Source of the DNA: an uncultured Desulfomonile sp.
GTDB taxonomy: Bacteria; Desulfobacterota; Desulfomonilia; Desulfomonilales; Desulfomonilaceae
Assembly (NCBI GenBank): GCA_903952205.1
Contig: CAJBEZ010000009.1
Span: 1-64,000, forward strand
Length of the DNA stretch: 64,000 nt
Direction: 5' to 3'
Every line of letters starts with the position of its first letter. Positions within the stretch are counted from its first letter, which is position 1. Shown piece by piece: positions 17,023-27,775 of this stretch. The notes below the pieces were generated by a model, which saw only the letters and a list, made by a program, of their open reading frames with translations, did not search any database and had not been told where the DNA came from. The translations under genes and the position numbers were made by a program.

Positions 17023-18444
17023 ATGACGCGAACGATTGAAATTAAACCAGTCACACGAATAGAGGGACATGGGAAGATAACGATTACTCTTGATGATTCC
17101 GGCTCTGTAACAGACGCCAAATTGCATGTGACGCAGTTTCGAGGATTTGAAAAATTCTGTGAAGGGCGTCCATTCTATGAAATGCCATCACTGGTCGAAC
17201 GGATCTGTGGAATCTGCCCTGTGAGTCATTCACTCGCGTCTGCCAAAGCCTGTGATTCAATTTTGGGGGTCAGAATTCCGAAGCCCGCAAAAAAACTTCG
17301 CCGACTATTGAATTGTGGAGAATTTATTGAATCCCACGCATTGAGTTTTTTTCATCTTTCCGGACCTGATTTGGCAATGGGTTTTGATTCCGATCCAGCC
17401 GAAAGAAATATCTTTGGACTTGCAAAAAAAGCGCCTTCAATTGCGATGGACGGTATTCGGCTCCGTAAAATTGGTCAGCAAATTATTGAATTCTGCACGG
17501 GAAAACGCATCCATCCCGCATGGGTGGTCCCTGGCGGTGTGAATAAACCCCTGACTGAAGAAATTCGTGATTCCCTTCTTGCGATTGTGCCTGAAGGCTA
17601 TTCGATTATTCGTAGAACTCTGGACTGGTTCAAGGGATCACTAGAGAATTATAGAGAAGAGATCAGGAGTTTCGGAAACTTTCCGACGTTGTTTGTGGGC
17701 CTCGTCAACGGCGACGGAAATCTTGAACACGTGGAAGGGAATTTGCGTTTCATAGATTCCAAGGGTTCGATAATTCTGGATCAAGCCAACTGTGAAAATT
17801 ATCACGACTATATCTGTGAAAAAACCGAGGATTGGTCTTATCTCAAATCCCCTTATTTCAAGTCTCTTGGTTACCCGGATGGAATTTACCGGTCAGGTCC
17901 CGCCGCTCGATTAAACGTCTGCAATGGCTGTGGAACTTCACAGGCTGATCAGGAATGGGCGGAATTCCGGGAACTTGAAAGAGGCCCGGTTCTGAGTTCC
18001 TTTTACAACCACTACGCAAGGTTGGTGGAGATTCTCTATTGCCTGGAAATTGTCGAAAGTCTTTTGAATGATCCGGACATCCTGAGTCCACATATCAGAT
18101 CTTTCGCCAGAAATAATGAGTTCGAAGGAGTTGGGGTAGTTGAAGCGCCAAGAGGACTGTTGATCCACCATTATCGTGTCAATGACCAGGGATTAATAAC
18201 ATGGGCCAACATGATCGTGGCGACAGGAAACAATAATCTGGCCATGAATAGGGGCATCCTGCAGGTAGCGAGGCGTTTTATCAAAGGAGACAAAATATCA
18301 GATCACTCGCTGAACAGAATGGAAGGATTGATTCGTGCTTTTGATCCATGTTTGAGTTGTTCAACTCATGCGATATCAGGTCCGGGCCTAAAGGTTGAAC
18401 TCCTGAATCACGAGGGAATAGTTCTTGACGAGACTTTTTTCTGA
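17023..18444 (+). CDS. hoxH: [NiFe]-hydrogenase large subunit HoxH
   Basis: HoxH carries the Ni-Fe active site. The N-terminal L1 motif is RICGICPVSHS and the C-terminal L2 motif is DPCLSCSTH, together giving the four metal-binding cysteines. About 24 residues follow L2 (starting AISGPGLKV), the usual length of the tail removed by a maturation protease after metal insertion. The ATG at 17023 has GGAG at a good distance and is preferred over the GTG at 17014. With hoxEFUY it forms a bidirectional, NAD(P)-linked group 3d hydrogenase. No hyp genes or hoxW-type protease are in the window. Confidence 0.95.
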   Translation: MTRTIEIKPVTRIEGHGKITITLDDSGSVTDAKLHVTQFRGFEKFCEGRPFYEMPSLVERICGICPVSHSLASAKACDSILGVRIPKPAKKLRRLLNCGEFIESHALSFFHLSGPDLAMGFDSDPAERNIFGLAKKAPSIAMDGIRLRKIGQQIIEFCTGKRIHPAWVVPGGVNKPLTEEIRDSLLAIVPEGYSIIRRTLDWFKGSLENYREEIRSFGNFPTLFVGLVNGDGNLEHVEGNLRFIDSKGSIILDQANCENYHDYICEKTEDWSYLKSPYFKSLGYPDGIYRSGPAARLNVCNGCGTSQADQEWAEFRELERGPVLSSFYNHYARLVEILYCLEIVESLLNDPDILSPHIRSFARNNEFEGVGVVEAPRGLLIHHYRVNDQGLITWANMIVATGNNNLAMNRGILQVARRFIKGDKISDHSLNRMEGLIRAFDPCLSCSTHAISGPGLKVELLNHEGIVLDETFF

Positions 18445-18446
18445 GA

Positions 18447-18462
18447 TCTCCGACTCCGGAGA
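18447..18462 (+). promoter_or_regulatory. Hairpin between hoxH and the SUMF1-like gene
   Basis: A six-base-pair stem (TCTCCG / CGGAGA) with a four-base loop starts two bases after the hoxH stop. No U-run follows, so it is not a standard terminator. The only GGAG near the next start lies inside its 3' arm, so it might mark an mRNA processing site or tune translation of the next gene. Confidence 0.3.
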
Positions 18463-18475
18463 CATATACTAATTT

Positions 18476-19468
18476 ATGAGAGCATGGATAATATTAGTCA
18501 CACTGGTATTTGTTCTCCCGTGCGCAGCAAATCCCGGAGTCGTCCACGAACAATCCAATCCTGACGAACGAACATCTTCCGACGGTGGTTTCGGCCCCAG
18601 AAATTCGCTTTTGATGGCTCCCGCCTATCAAGATGAAGGGTTTTCCTGTCCGTTGCTTCCAGGCTGTCCTTTAGGCCCGTCCGTTCCACTCCCCCCGGTT
18701 CCCCTGTCTACGGAACCAACAAGACAGGGTGAAATTGTTTCCAACCCAAGCAACCTGGCTGAAGGCGCAGGCAAGTATAAAGGTATGATACTGATACCAG
18801 CGGGACCTTTTGAAATGGGGAGCCCCGACGGAGTAGGCAGGCCGGATGAAAGGCCATGGCATACAGTGTATCTTGCCGATTTTTACATATCGAAACATGA
18901 GGTCACCAATGCTGAATTCTGCAAATTCCTCAACAAGCAGGGGGAGATTTCCAGCGATGGGCTCCCGAGTGTTAGAATCGACGACGCAAGTTCCCCGATA
19001 ATTAAGGTGAACGGAGCGTTTCAACCTCGACCCGGTTTCGCAGACAGGCCAGTTACCCATGTTTCCTGGTTCGGGGCTTCTGACTACGCCCAATGGGCCG
19101 GCGGTCGCTTGCCTACTTCGGCGCAATGGGAAAAAGCGGCTCTTTACACGACAATTGCCGCCTCAAAAGACAACGTGGCACTTTCAACCGAAGAACAGTC
19201 CAGTCCGGTTTATACATCTGATTCAGGGGCCTTTGGGATTACAGGCATGTTTGGAGGCGTTTGGGAATGGTGTTCAGATTGGTATAGTAGAGATTATTAC
19301 GCTTTGAGTCCTTCACAGAACCCTCTTGGACCATCATTGGGTCAGGAGAAAGTCATAAGAAGTGGGTCATGGGCCTCTTCTGTTTCATCAAGAAGGATTC
19401 AGAATGTTCACAAGGCTGTACCGAGAGGTTATTATCGAACAGTAGGTTTAAGGATTGTCAAGGACTGA
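18476..19468 (+). CDS. Secreted SUMF1/FGE-fold protein without the catalytic cysteines
   Basis: After a signal peptide (MRAWIILVTLVFVLPCAA) and a Pro-rich linker, residues about 100-330 form a formylglycine-generating-enzyme-fold domain (PF03781): MILIPAGPFEMGS, HEVTNAEFCKFLN, PVTHVSWFGASDYAQW, GGRLPTSAQWEKAA and GVWEWCSDWY. True FGE uses two cysteines after GGSW. Here that stretch reads RSGSWASSVSSRRIQNVHK and has none, so sulfatase activation is unlikely. Such domains also serve as binding or structural modules. It sits 31 bases after hoxH and 88 bases before a cytochrome b-like gene, which suggests a periplasmic part of an electron-transfer complex. Confidence 0.8.
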   Translation: MRAWIILVTLVFVLPCAANPGVVHEQSNPDERTSSDGGFGPRNSLLMAPAYQDEGFSCPLLPGCPLGPSVPLPPVPLSTEPTRQGEIVSNPSNLAEGAGKYKGMILIPAGPFEMGSPDGVGRPDERPWHTVYLADFYISKHEVTNAEFCKFLNKQGEISSDGLPSVRIDDASSPIIKVNGAFQPRPGFADRPVTHVSWFGASDYAQWAGGRLPTSAQWEKAALYTTIAASKDNVALSTEEQSSPVYTSDSGAFGITGMFGGVWEWCSDWYSRDYYALSPSQNPLGPSLGQEKVIRSGSWASSVSSRRIQNVHKAVPRGYYRTVGLRIVKD

Positions 19469-19556
19469 GTCTTCGGGCAATGAGTAATTTCTAGACCTCA
19501 GTAAGGTATTCCAGATTGTTGGACCCATCTCCAAAAAAATATTTGAACTCAATTTG

Positions 19557-19915
19557 ATGACAAAGATTTCAAAGATCAGAACTGTGCCTCACCTGGTAAG
19601 AAAGGAGCTTGTCGCTTTGTTGGCCGGGTGCGCTGTTCTGATTTTATTCTCTTCATCTCTCGACGCTCCAATGGGAGGAGCGGCCAACCCCAGTGGTGTT
19701 CCTGTCGAAAACGTCAAGGCGCCTTGGATTTTTGTTGGCATTCAAGAAATGCTGAAGACACTGTCCCCTGAATTGGCCGGTTTGATTATCCCTCTTGTTA
19801 CTTTATCGCTTGTGAGCGCCATACCGTTCCTCCGTATGCGCAGGTCAATCGAATTCATGATGTTTACCCTAATTCTTGGAATGGCTTCCTTGTTGACGTT
19901 GTGGGGATATGTGAG

Positions 19916-19919
<4 letters not shown>
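19557..19919 (+). CDS. Cytochrome b C-terminal (subunit IV-like) membrane protein
   Basis: The 120-residue protein has three hydrophobic segments (about residues 19-36, 70-93 and 97-119). Between the first and second lies PMGGAANPSGVPVENVKAPW followed by IFVGIQEML, the pattern of the loop before helix F in cytochrome b C-terminal domains and b6f subunit IV. The quinol-site PEWY motif reads APWI here. The heme-binding N-terminal half of cytochrome b and a Rieske protein are not encoded nearby. TTG at 19554 is an alternative start. The 3' end overlaps the next gene by four bases. Assignment to the family is by motif order and size, so it is tentative. Confidence 0.6.
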
Positions 19920-23367
<3,448 letters not shown>

Positions 23368-23441
23368 TTAATAAACCTCCTTGGTCGTACAATCAAAACT
23401 TATCGGGGAATAAATTGCCTGTCGAGGCCACTAGTGTTACT

Positions 23442-23450
23442 ATTGTAGCA
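23442..23450 (-). promoter_or_regulatory. Extended -10 promoter of eno
   Basis: On the minus strand TGCTACAAT (TGn plus TACAAT, five of six to TATAAT) lies about 75 bases upstream of the eno start. No good -35 box is seen at the right distance, which is usual for extended -10 promoters. Confidence 0.5.
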
Positions 23451-23527
23451 TAACACTTCTTTAAAAGTTTACTACTCTATGGGAATACTACGCTTGAGTG
23501 GGTTTCATTTTAAAGGGGGCCTTTCTG

Positions 23528-24520
23528 GTGAAACTTTCCAAAATTCTTGTAATAGGCGGCGCTGGATATGTAGGTTCGCATTTCTGTCTATTGGCCTCGA
23601 ACAGTGACATAAGGGTAACAGTGATGGACAATTTGTCAAAAGGTCACAGATCGGCGTTACGCTGTTCGGAATTTGTCCAGGCCGACCTACTCGACTATGA
23701 AGCGTTATTGACCCACTTATCGCATAACCGGTACGACATGATATTCCACTTTGCGGCTAGCTGTCTTGTCGGAGAATCTGTTCAGGATCCAGCCCTATAT
23801 TACAGAAATAATCTGTTGGCGGCGTTCAACATGGCTGAAGCTATGCGACATTCAGGTCACGACAGGATAGTTTTCTCTTCCTCATGCGCAGTTTATGGAT
23901 ACCCACAGAGATTGCCAATAGACGAAAACCATCCCAAAAATCCGATTTCTCCTTATGGACGGACGAAATTGGCCATTGAGTGGATGCTTGAAGATTACAA
24001 CGTAGCTTACGGTATCAGGTCAGCCCAGTTGAGGTATTTCAACGCGGCCGGATGTGAGCCTGATTTTGGCCTCGGTGAAGATCACAGGCCGGAGTCTCAT
24101 CTGATTCCCAATGTGGTCAAATTTGCGTTAAACCTCTCAGATGGGTTGACAATATTCGGAACAGACTACCCGACTCCCGATGGTACCTGCGTTAGAGATT
24201 ATATTCATGTAACCGACCTGGCCGACGCCCACATCAAGGCGTCCGAAAAACTTGATGAATTACCGCTTATAAGACTCAATCTGGGGACCGGCCATGGTTT
24301 TTCCAACATGGAGATTGTCGACGGCGTTCGAAGAATTGCGGGTGTGAACATATCTCCCGAATTTGGACCACGAAGGCCGGGAGACCCGGCGGAGTTGGTG
24401 GCTGACGCGTTAATGGCAAAAAAGACTCTGGACTGGACGCCGACCCGCTCGGACCTGGATTCAATGGTAGCCGAAGTAATACGATGGTTTTCTTTTAATC
24501 CGAAAGGATACTCCAACTAG
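23528..24520 (+). CDS. galE: UDP-glucose 4-epimerase
   Basis: GalE interconverts UDP-glucose and UDP-galactose. The 330-residue short-chain dehydrogenase fold starts with the NAD-binding GGAGYVGSH, has HFAASCLVGESV, SSSCAVYG and the catalytic tyrosine/lysine in SPYGRTK, then RYFNAAGCEPD and VRDYIHVTDLADAH as in GalE. The frame is open upstream to 23498, but the GTG at 23528 with GGGGG eight bases upstream gives the standard N-terminus. It is followed after 15 bases by a second epimerase gene, so the pair likely supplies sugars for the cell envelope. Confidence 0.92.
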   Translation: MKLSKILVIGGAGYVGSHFCLLASNSDIRVTVMDNLSKGHRSALRCSEFVQADLLDYEALLTHLSHNRYDMIFHFAASCLVGESVQDPALYYRNNLLAAFNMAEAMRHSGHDRIVFSSSCAVYGYPQRLPIDENHPKNPISPYGRTKLAIEWMLEDYNVAYGIRSAQLRYFNAAGCEPDFGLGEDHRPESHLIPNVVKFALNLSDGLTIFGTDYPTPDGTCVRDYIHVTDLADAHIKASEKLDELPLIRLNLGTGHGFSNMEIVDGVRRIAGVNISPEFGPRRPGDPAELVADALMAKKTLDWTPTRSDLDSMVAEVIRWFSFNPKGYSN

Positions 24521-24535
24521 TTTCAAGGGCTTAAT

Positions 24536-25540
24536 ATGTCAACAATAATGGTTACCGGAGCCGCTGGTTTTATAGGTTTTTATGTAGCTCAGGCTTTACT
24601 TGATCGAGGAGAAACGGTAGTAGGCCTTGATGACTTCAATTCTTATTACGATCCTCGCCTCAAGGTCGCCAGGGAGGAAATCCTAAAAAGACACTCCAGC
24701 TTTGTCTCAATCAACGTGGATATCTCAGACCTGGGTCCGCTTGAAACAATATTCAGAAATTACAGTCCCTCCGTTGTTTGTCATCTGGCGGCCCAGGCCG
24801 GTGTCAGGTATTCTCTCAGGAATCCATACGCTTATCAGAAATCTAATTTGGAAGGGTTCGTGAATCTGATTGAACAGGCAAAACAGCATTCAGTGGACAG
24901 ATTTGTATACGCCTCCAGTTCCAGCGTCTATGGTGGAAACACCAAACTCCCGTACAGTGAAGATGACCCCGTTGAAACTCCAGTCAGTCTCTACGCAGCG
25001 ACCAAAAGGTCGAATGAACTCATAGCCTACACTTATACTCACCTATGGGACATGCAAACGATCGGCCTGAGATTTTTTACGGTTTATGGCCCGTGGGGCA
25101 GGCCTGACATGGCTTATTGGAGTTTTCTAGAGGCTATGCAATACAGGGAGCCCATCAAGGTCTTTAATTATGGTAGGAACAGAAGGGATTTCACCTATAT
25201 TGATGATGTCACGACAGGTGTTTTGGCCGCATTGACGGTCGATAAACTCGACAAATATGAAATCATTAATCTGGGGAACAATCAACCTGTTGAACTCATG
25301 GATTTTATAAACTCGCTTGAAGATCTGAGCGGACTCAAGGCAATTAAGGAAATGGTACCCGCACAACCTGGAGATGTTGTGGCGACTTTCGCCAGTATTG
25401 ATAGAGCATCCAGGAAACTTGGATTCAAACCTTCAACTCCGTTAAAGGATGGGCTCCGTCAATTCATCAGATGGTATGAAGATCAGTCATCACTCGTTAA
25501 ATCAGTCAGGGACTTTAGGCTTTCACAGTCTAGAGAATAA
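24536..25540 (+). CDS. NAD-dependent epimerase, probably UDP-glucuronate 4-epimerase
   Basis: The 334-residue extended short-chain dehydrogenase has GAAGFIGFYVAQALL, LDDFNSYYDPRLK, HLAAQAGVRYS, SSSVYGG, the catalytic YAATKRSNE and RFFTVYGPWGRPDMA, then NYGRNRRDFTYIDDV. The N[DS]YYD-LK and YG--RRDFTYIDD motifs are those of UDP-glucuronate 4-epimerases (CapI/LpsL type), which make UDP-galacturonate for capsule or LPS. AAGGG precedes the ATG. The activity is inferred from motifs only. Confidence 0.82.
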   Translation: MSTIMVTGAAGFIGFYVAQALLDRGETVVGLDDFNSYYDPRLKVAREEILKRHSSFVSINVDISDLGPLETIFRNYSPSVVCHLAAQAGVRYSLRNPYAYQKSNLEGFVNLIEQAKQHSVDRFVYASSSSVYGGNTKLPYSEDDPVETPVSLYAATKRSNELIAYTYTHLWDMQTIGLRFFTVYGPWGRPDMAYWSFLEAMQYREPIKVFNYGRNRRDFTYIDDVTTGVLAALTVDKLDKYEIINLGNNQPVELMDFINSLEDLSGLKAIKEMVPAQPGDVVATFASIDRASRKLGFKPSTPLKDGLRQFIRWYEDQSSLVKSVRDFRLSQSRE

Positions 25541-25628
25541 AGAATGCGCCAAGAAACCTGGAATGGCCTTTTTATAAGGCTTCTTCCATGAATTTCAACA
25601 CGCCGGCTTATTGAAAGGTTGTTGTTCC

Positions 25629-27731
25629 GTGAAAAAACTATTTAATCCATCTTCGGTGGTTGTATTCGGAGTATCTACCGATCTCAGAAATCTCGGGAAG
25701 GAAATAGCCCGAAACCTGTTTGAATTCAGATACAACGGGGTCATCCATCTTGTAGGCATCGATGAGGGTATATTGTTTGGCCGAAGGATACACAAGTCAC
25801 TCGATGAAATCGACGAACCGATTGATTTGGCTATTATCCTGACCCCGGCCCGCACGGTACCGGAAATACTTGAGCAGTGCGGTAAAAAAGGGATCACGCG
25901 AGCTGTAATAGAAAGTGGTGGTTTCGGTGAGTTTGGCGGAAAAGGATCTGAATGGAGCCAATCTCTAAGAGACATAGCCGCCCGTTACGGAATGAGGTTC
26001 ATAGGACCAAACTGCATTGGTATTATTAACGCTTCGAATGGTTTGGCGACCCCCTTTCCAAGACTCCTCAACATATTCAGGGTTGGAGAGGTTGGGATTA
26101 TTGCCCAAAGTGGCGGAGTGGGTTTGTCTTTTCTGAACATGTTCGACAGCGAACAGTTAGGGTTCAGCAAGTTTGCGTCCATAGGCAACAAACTGAACAT
26201 AGATGAAAATGATTTACTTGAGTATTACATCGAGGATCCCGACACATCCATAATTTGCATGTATCTGGAATCCATCCGTGACGGGAAGCGATTCACGGAA
26301 ATTGCGAAAAAATCATCCAAGCCCATAGTTGTACACAAGGCCAATATTGGTGGACAAAGCCGGACCATCGCTCAGTCGCACACTGACGCTCTGGCCAATG
26401 ACGACATGGTCGTAGACGCAGCCTTGACACAGTCCGGTATGATACGTTTTCGTGACATGCATAGTTATGTAGACTTTCTGAAGATTTTGAAGATCCCCGA
26501 GATGAAGGGGCGAAACCTCGCTATTATCTCTAGGTCCGGTGGTCACGCGGTAATTGCAGCGGATGCGGCTTATACTTACGGGTTTGAGCTTCCGCCTTTC
26601 AACGAAGATTTCCTCGACCAGATCCGGCAAAGACTCAGGGCCAATGTAATCAAGCTGGCCAATCCACTGGATCTTGGCGATCTTTTTGACTTTGATGTTT
26701 ATGTCAAGATAGTAGAGCACACTCTCCAACAACCAAATGTAGATGGAATTCTTCTGCTTCAAACCTATTTCGCTGTAGTTGAGGGCGACGCATCCCGCAA
26801 ATTTCTTCGTTCAGCCGCCGCTTTGTCCCAGCAATATAGAAAACCCGTCGCTTTATGCGTTTCCACAGAACAAGTCGAAATTTCAAGACTCTTGAAAGAA
26901 TTTGACTTCCCTATTTTTATTTCTCCGGAACGGGCGGTCAGCGCCCTCGATACAGCTATAAGATTTCAGAGACGGCGTGAATTAATAAGACTGGAAAGCT
27001 CCGAAATACCAAAATCCCTGGAAATCGACAATCCGGCCATATCAGGAATTCTGAAGAGATGCGTTTCCGAAGGACGTTCACCTCTGTTACATGAGGCCCT
27101 TGACATATTGAGACTATCAAAGCTCAATGTCCCAGACTATTCCCTCGTAATGCCAAATCACAACGCCCTGACTAATCTTCCAGATTTTCCTGGACCTTAC
27201 GCGGTCAAAGTCATCGCCCGTGAAATATCTCACAAGTCTGACAGACAGGGCGTTGTCCTGGGACTTCAGGACTTGAACCAGTTGCGGAGGGCGATTGACG
27301 AAATGTGGAGGCGATTTGTCCAGGACCCAAACATTGGCCTCTACGGATGTATGATCCAACAGATGGCGCACAGGGAAGCGGGAACCTACGAGCTTATCGT
27401 GGGAGGAAAACGCGATCCCCATTTCGGTCCAATAGTGCTTGTGGGTTATGGAGGGATCTTGGTAGAGGTGTTTGCTAAGGCCTCTCTCAGGATGGCGCCG
27501 CCATCTGAAAGAGAAATCGATGAGATGATCGACGAGTTGCCTGGTTCTGAGATCTTTAGGGGTGTTAGAGGTAGGGCGCCGATAGACAGAAATAGCCTAA
27601 AAACAGCGATTTCAGTTGTTTCCACTCTAATGCTCAAATTTCCAGTCATAGAACAAATAGATATCAATCCCGTATGGACATCGCACTCCGGGTCTATAGC
27701 CCTTGATTCAAGGATCTTTCTTAAAGTATAG
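25629..27731 (+). CDS. ADP-forming acyl-CoA synthetase (acetyl-CoA synthetase type)
   Basis: This roughly 700-residue fused enzyme makes acyl-CoA from acid, CoA and ATP, or the reverse with ATP gain. In order it has a CoA-binding Rossmann domain (SSVVVFGVSTDLRN), a flavodoxin-like ligase domain with IGPNCIGIIN and IAQSGGVGLSF, the phosphohistidine region IAQSHTDALANDD, and a C-terminal ATP-grasp domain (AVKVIAREISHKSDRQGVVL to EQIDINPVW). The GTG at 25629 with AAAGG upstream is preferred to the TTG at 25611. No GNAT domain is fused. The substrate is open. Confidence 0.88.
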   Translation: MKKLFNPSSVVVFGVSTDLRNLGKEIARNLFEFRYNGVIHLVGIDEGILFGRRIHKSLDEIDEPIDLAIILTPARTVPEILEQCGKKGITRAVIESGGFGEFGGKGSEWSQSLRDIAARYGMRFIGPNCIGIINASNGLATPFPRLLNIFRVGEVGIIAQSGGVGLSFLNMFDSEQLGFSKFASIGNKLNIDENDLLEYYIEDPDTSIICMYLESIRDGKRFTEIAKKSSKPIVVHKANIGGQSRTIAQSHTDALANDDMVVDAALTQSGMIRFRDMHSYVDFLKILKIPEMKGRNLAIISRSGGHAVIAADAAYTYGFELPPFNEDFLDQIRQRLRANVIKLANPLDLGDLFDFDVYVKIVEHTLQQPNVDGILLLQTYFAVVEGDASRKFLRSAAALSQQYRKPVALCVSTEQVEISRLLKEFDFPIFISPERAVSALDTAIRFQRRRELIRLESSEIPKSLEIDNPAISGILKRCVSEGRSPLLHEALDILRLSKLNVPDYSLVMPNHNALTNLPDFPGPYAVKVIAREISHKSDRQGVVLGLQDLNQLRRAIDEMWRRFVQDPNIGLYGCMIQQMAHREAGTYELIVGGKRDPHFGPIVLVGYGGILVEVFAKASLRMAPPSEREIDEMIDELPGSEIFRGVRGRAPIDRNSLKTAISVVSTLMLKFPVIEQIDINPVWTSHSGSIALDSRIFLKV

Positions 27732-27775
27732 GGTCATTTTACGCAGCAACCTATTTAAATACTCAGGAATATTGC

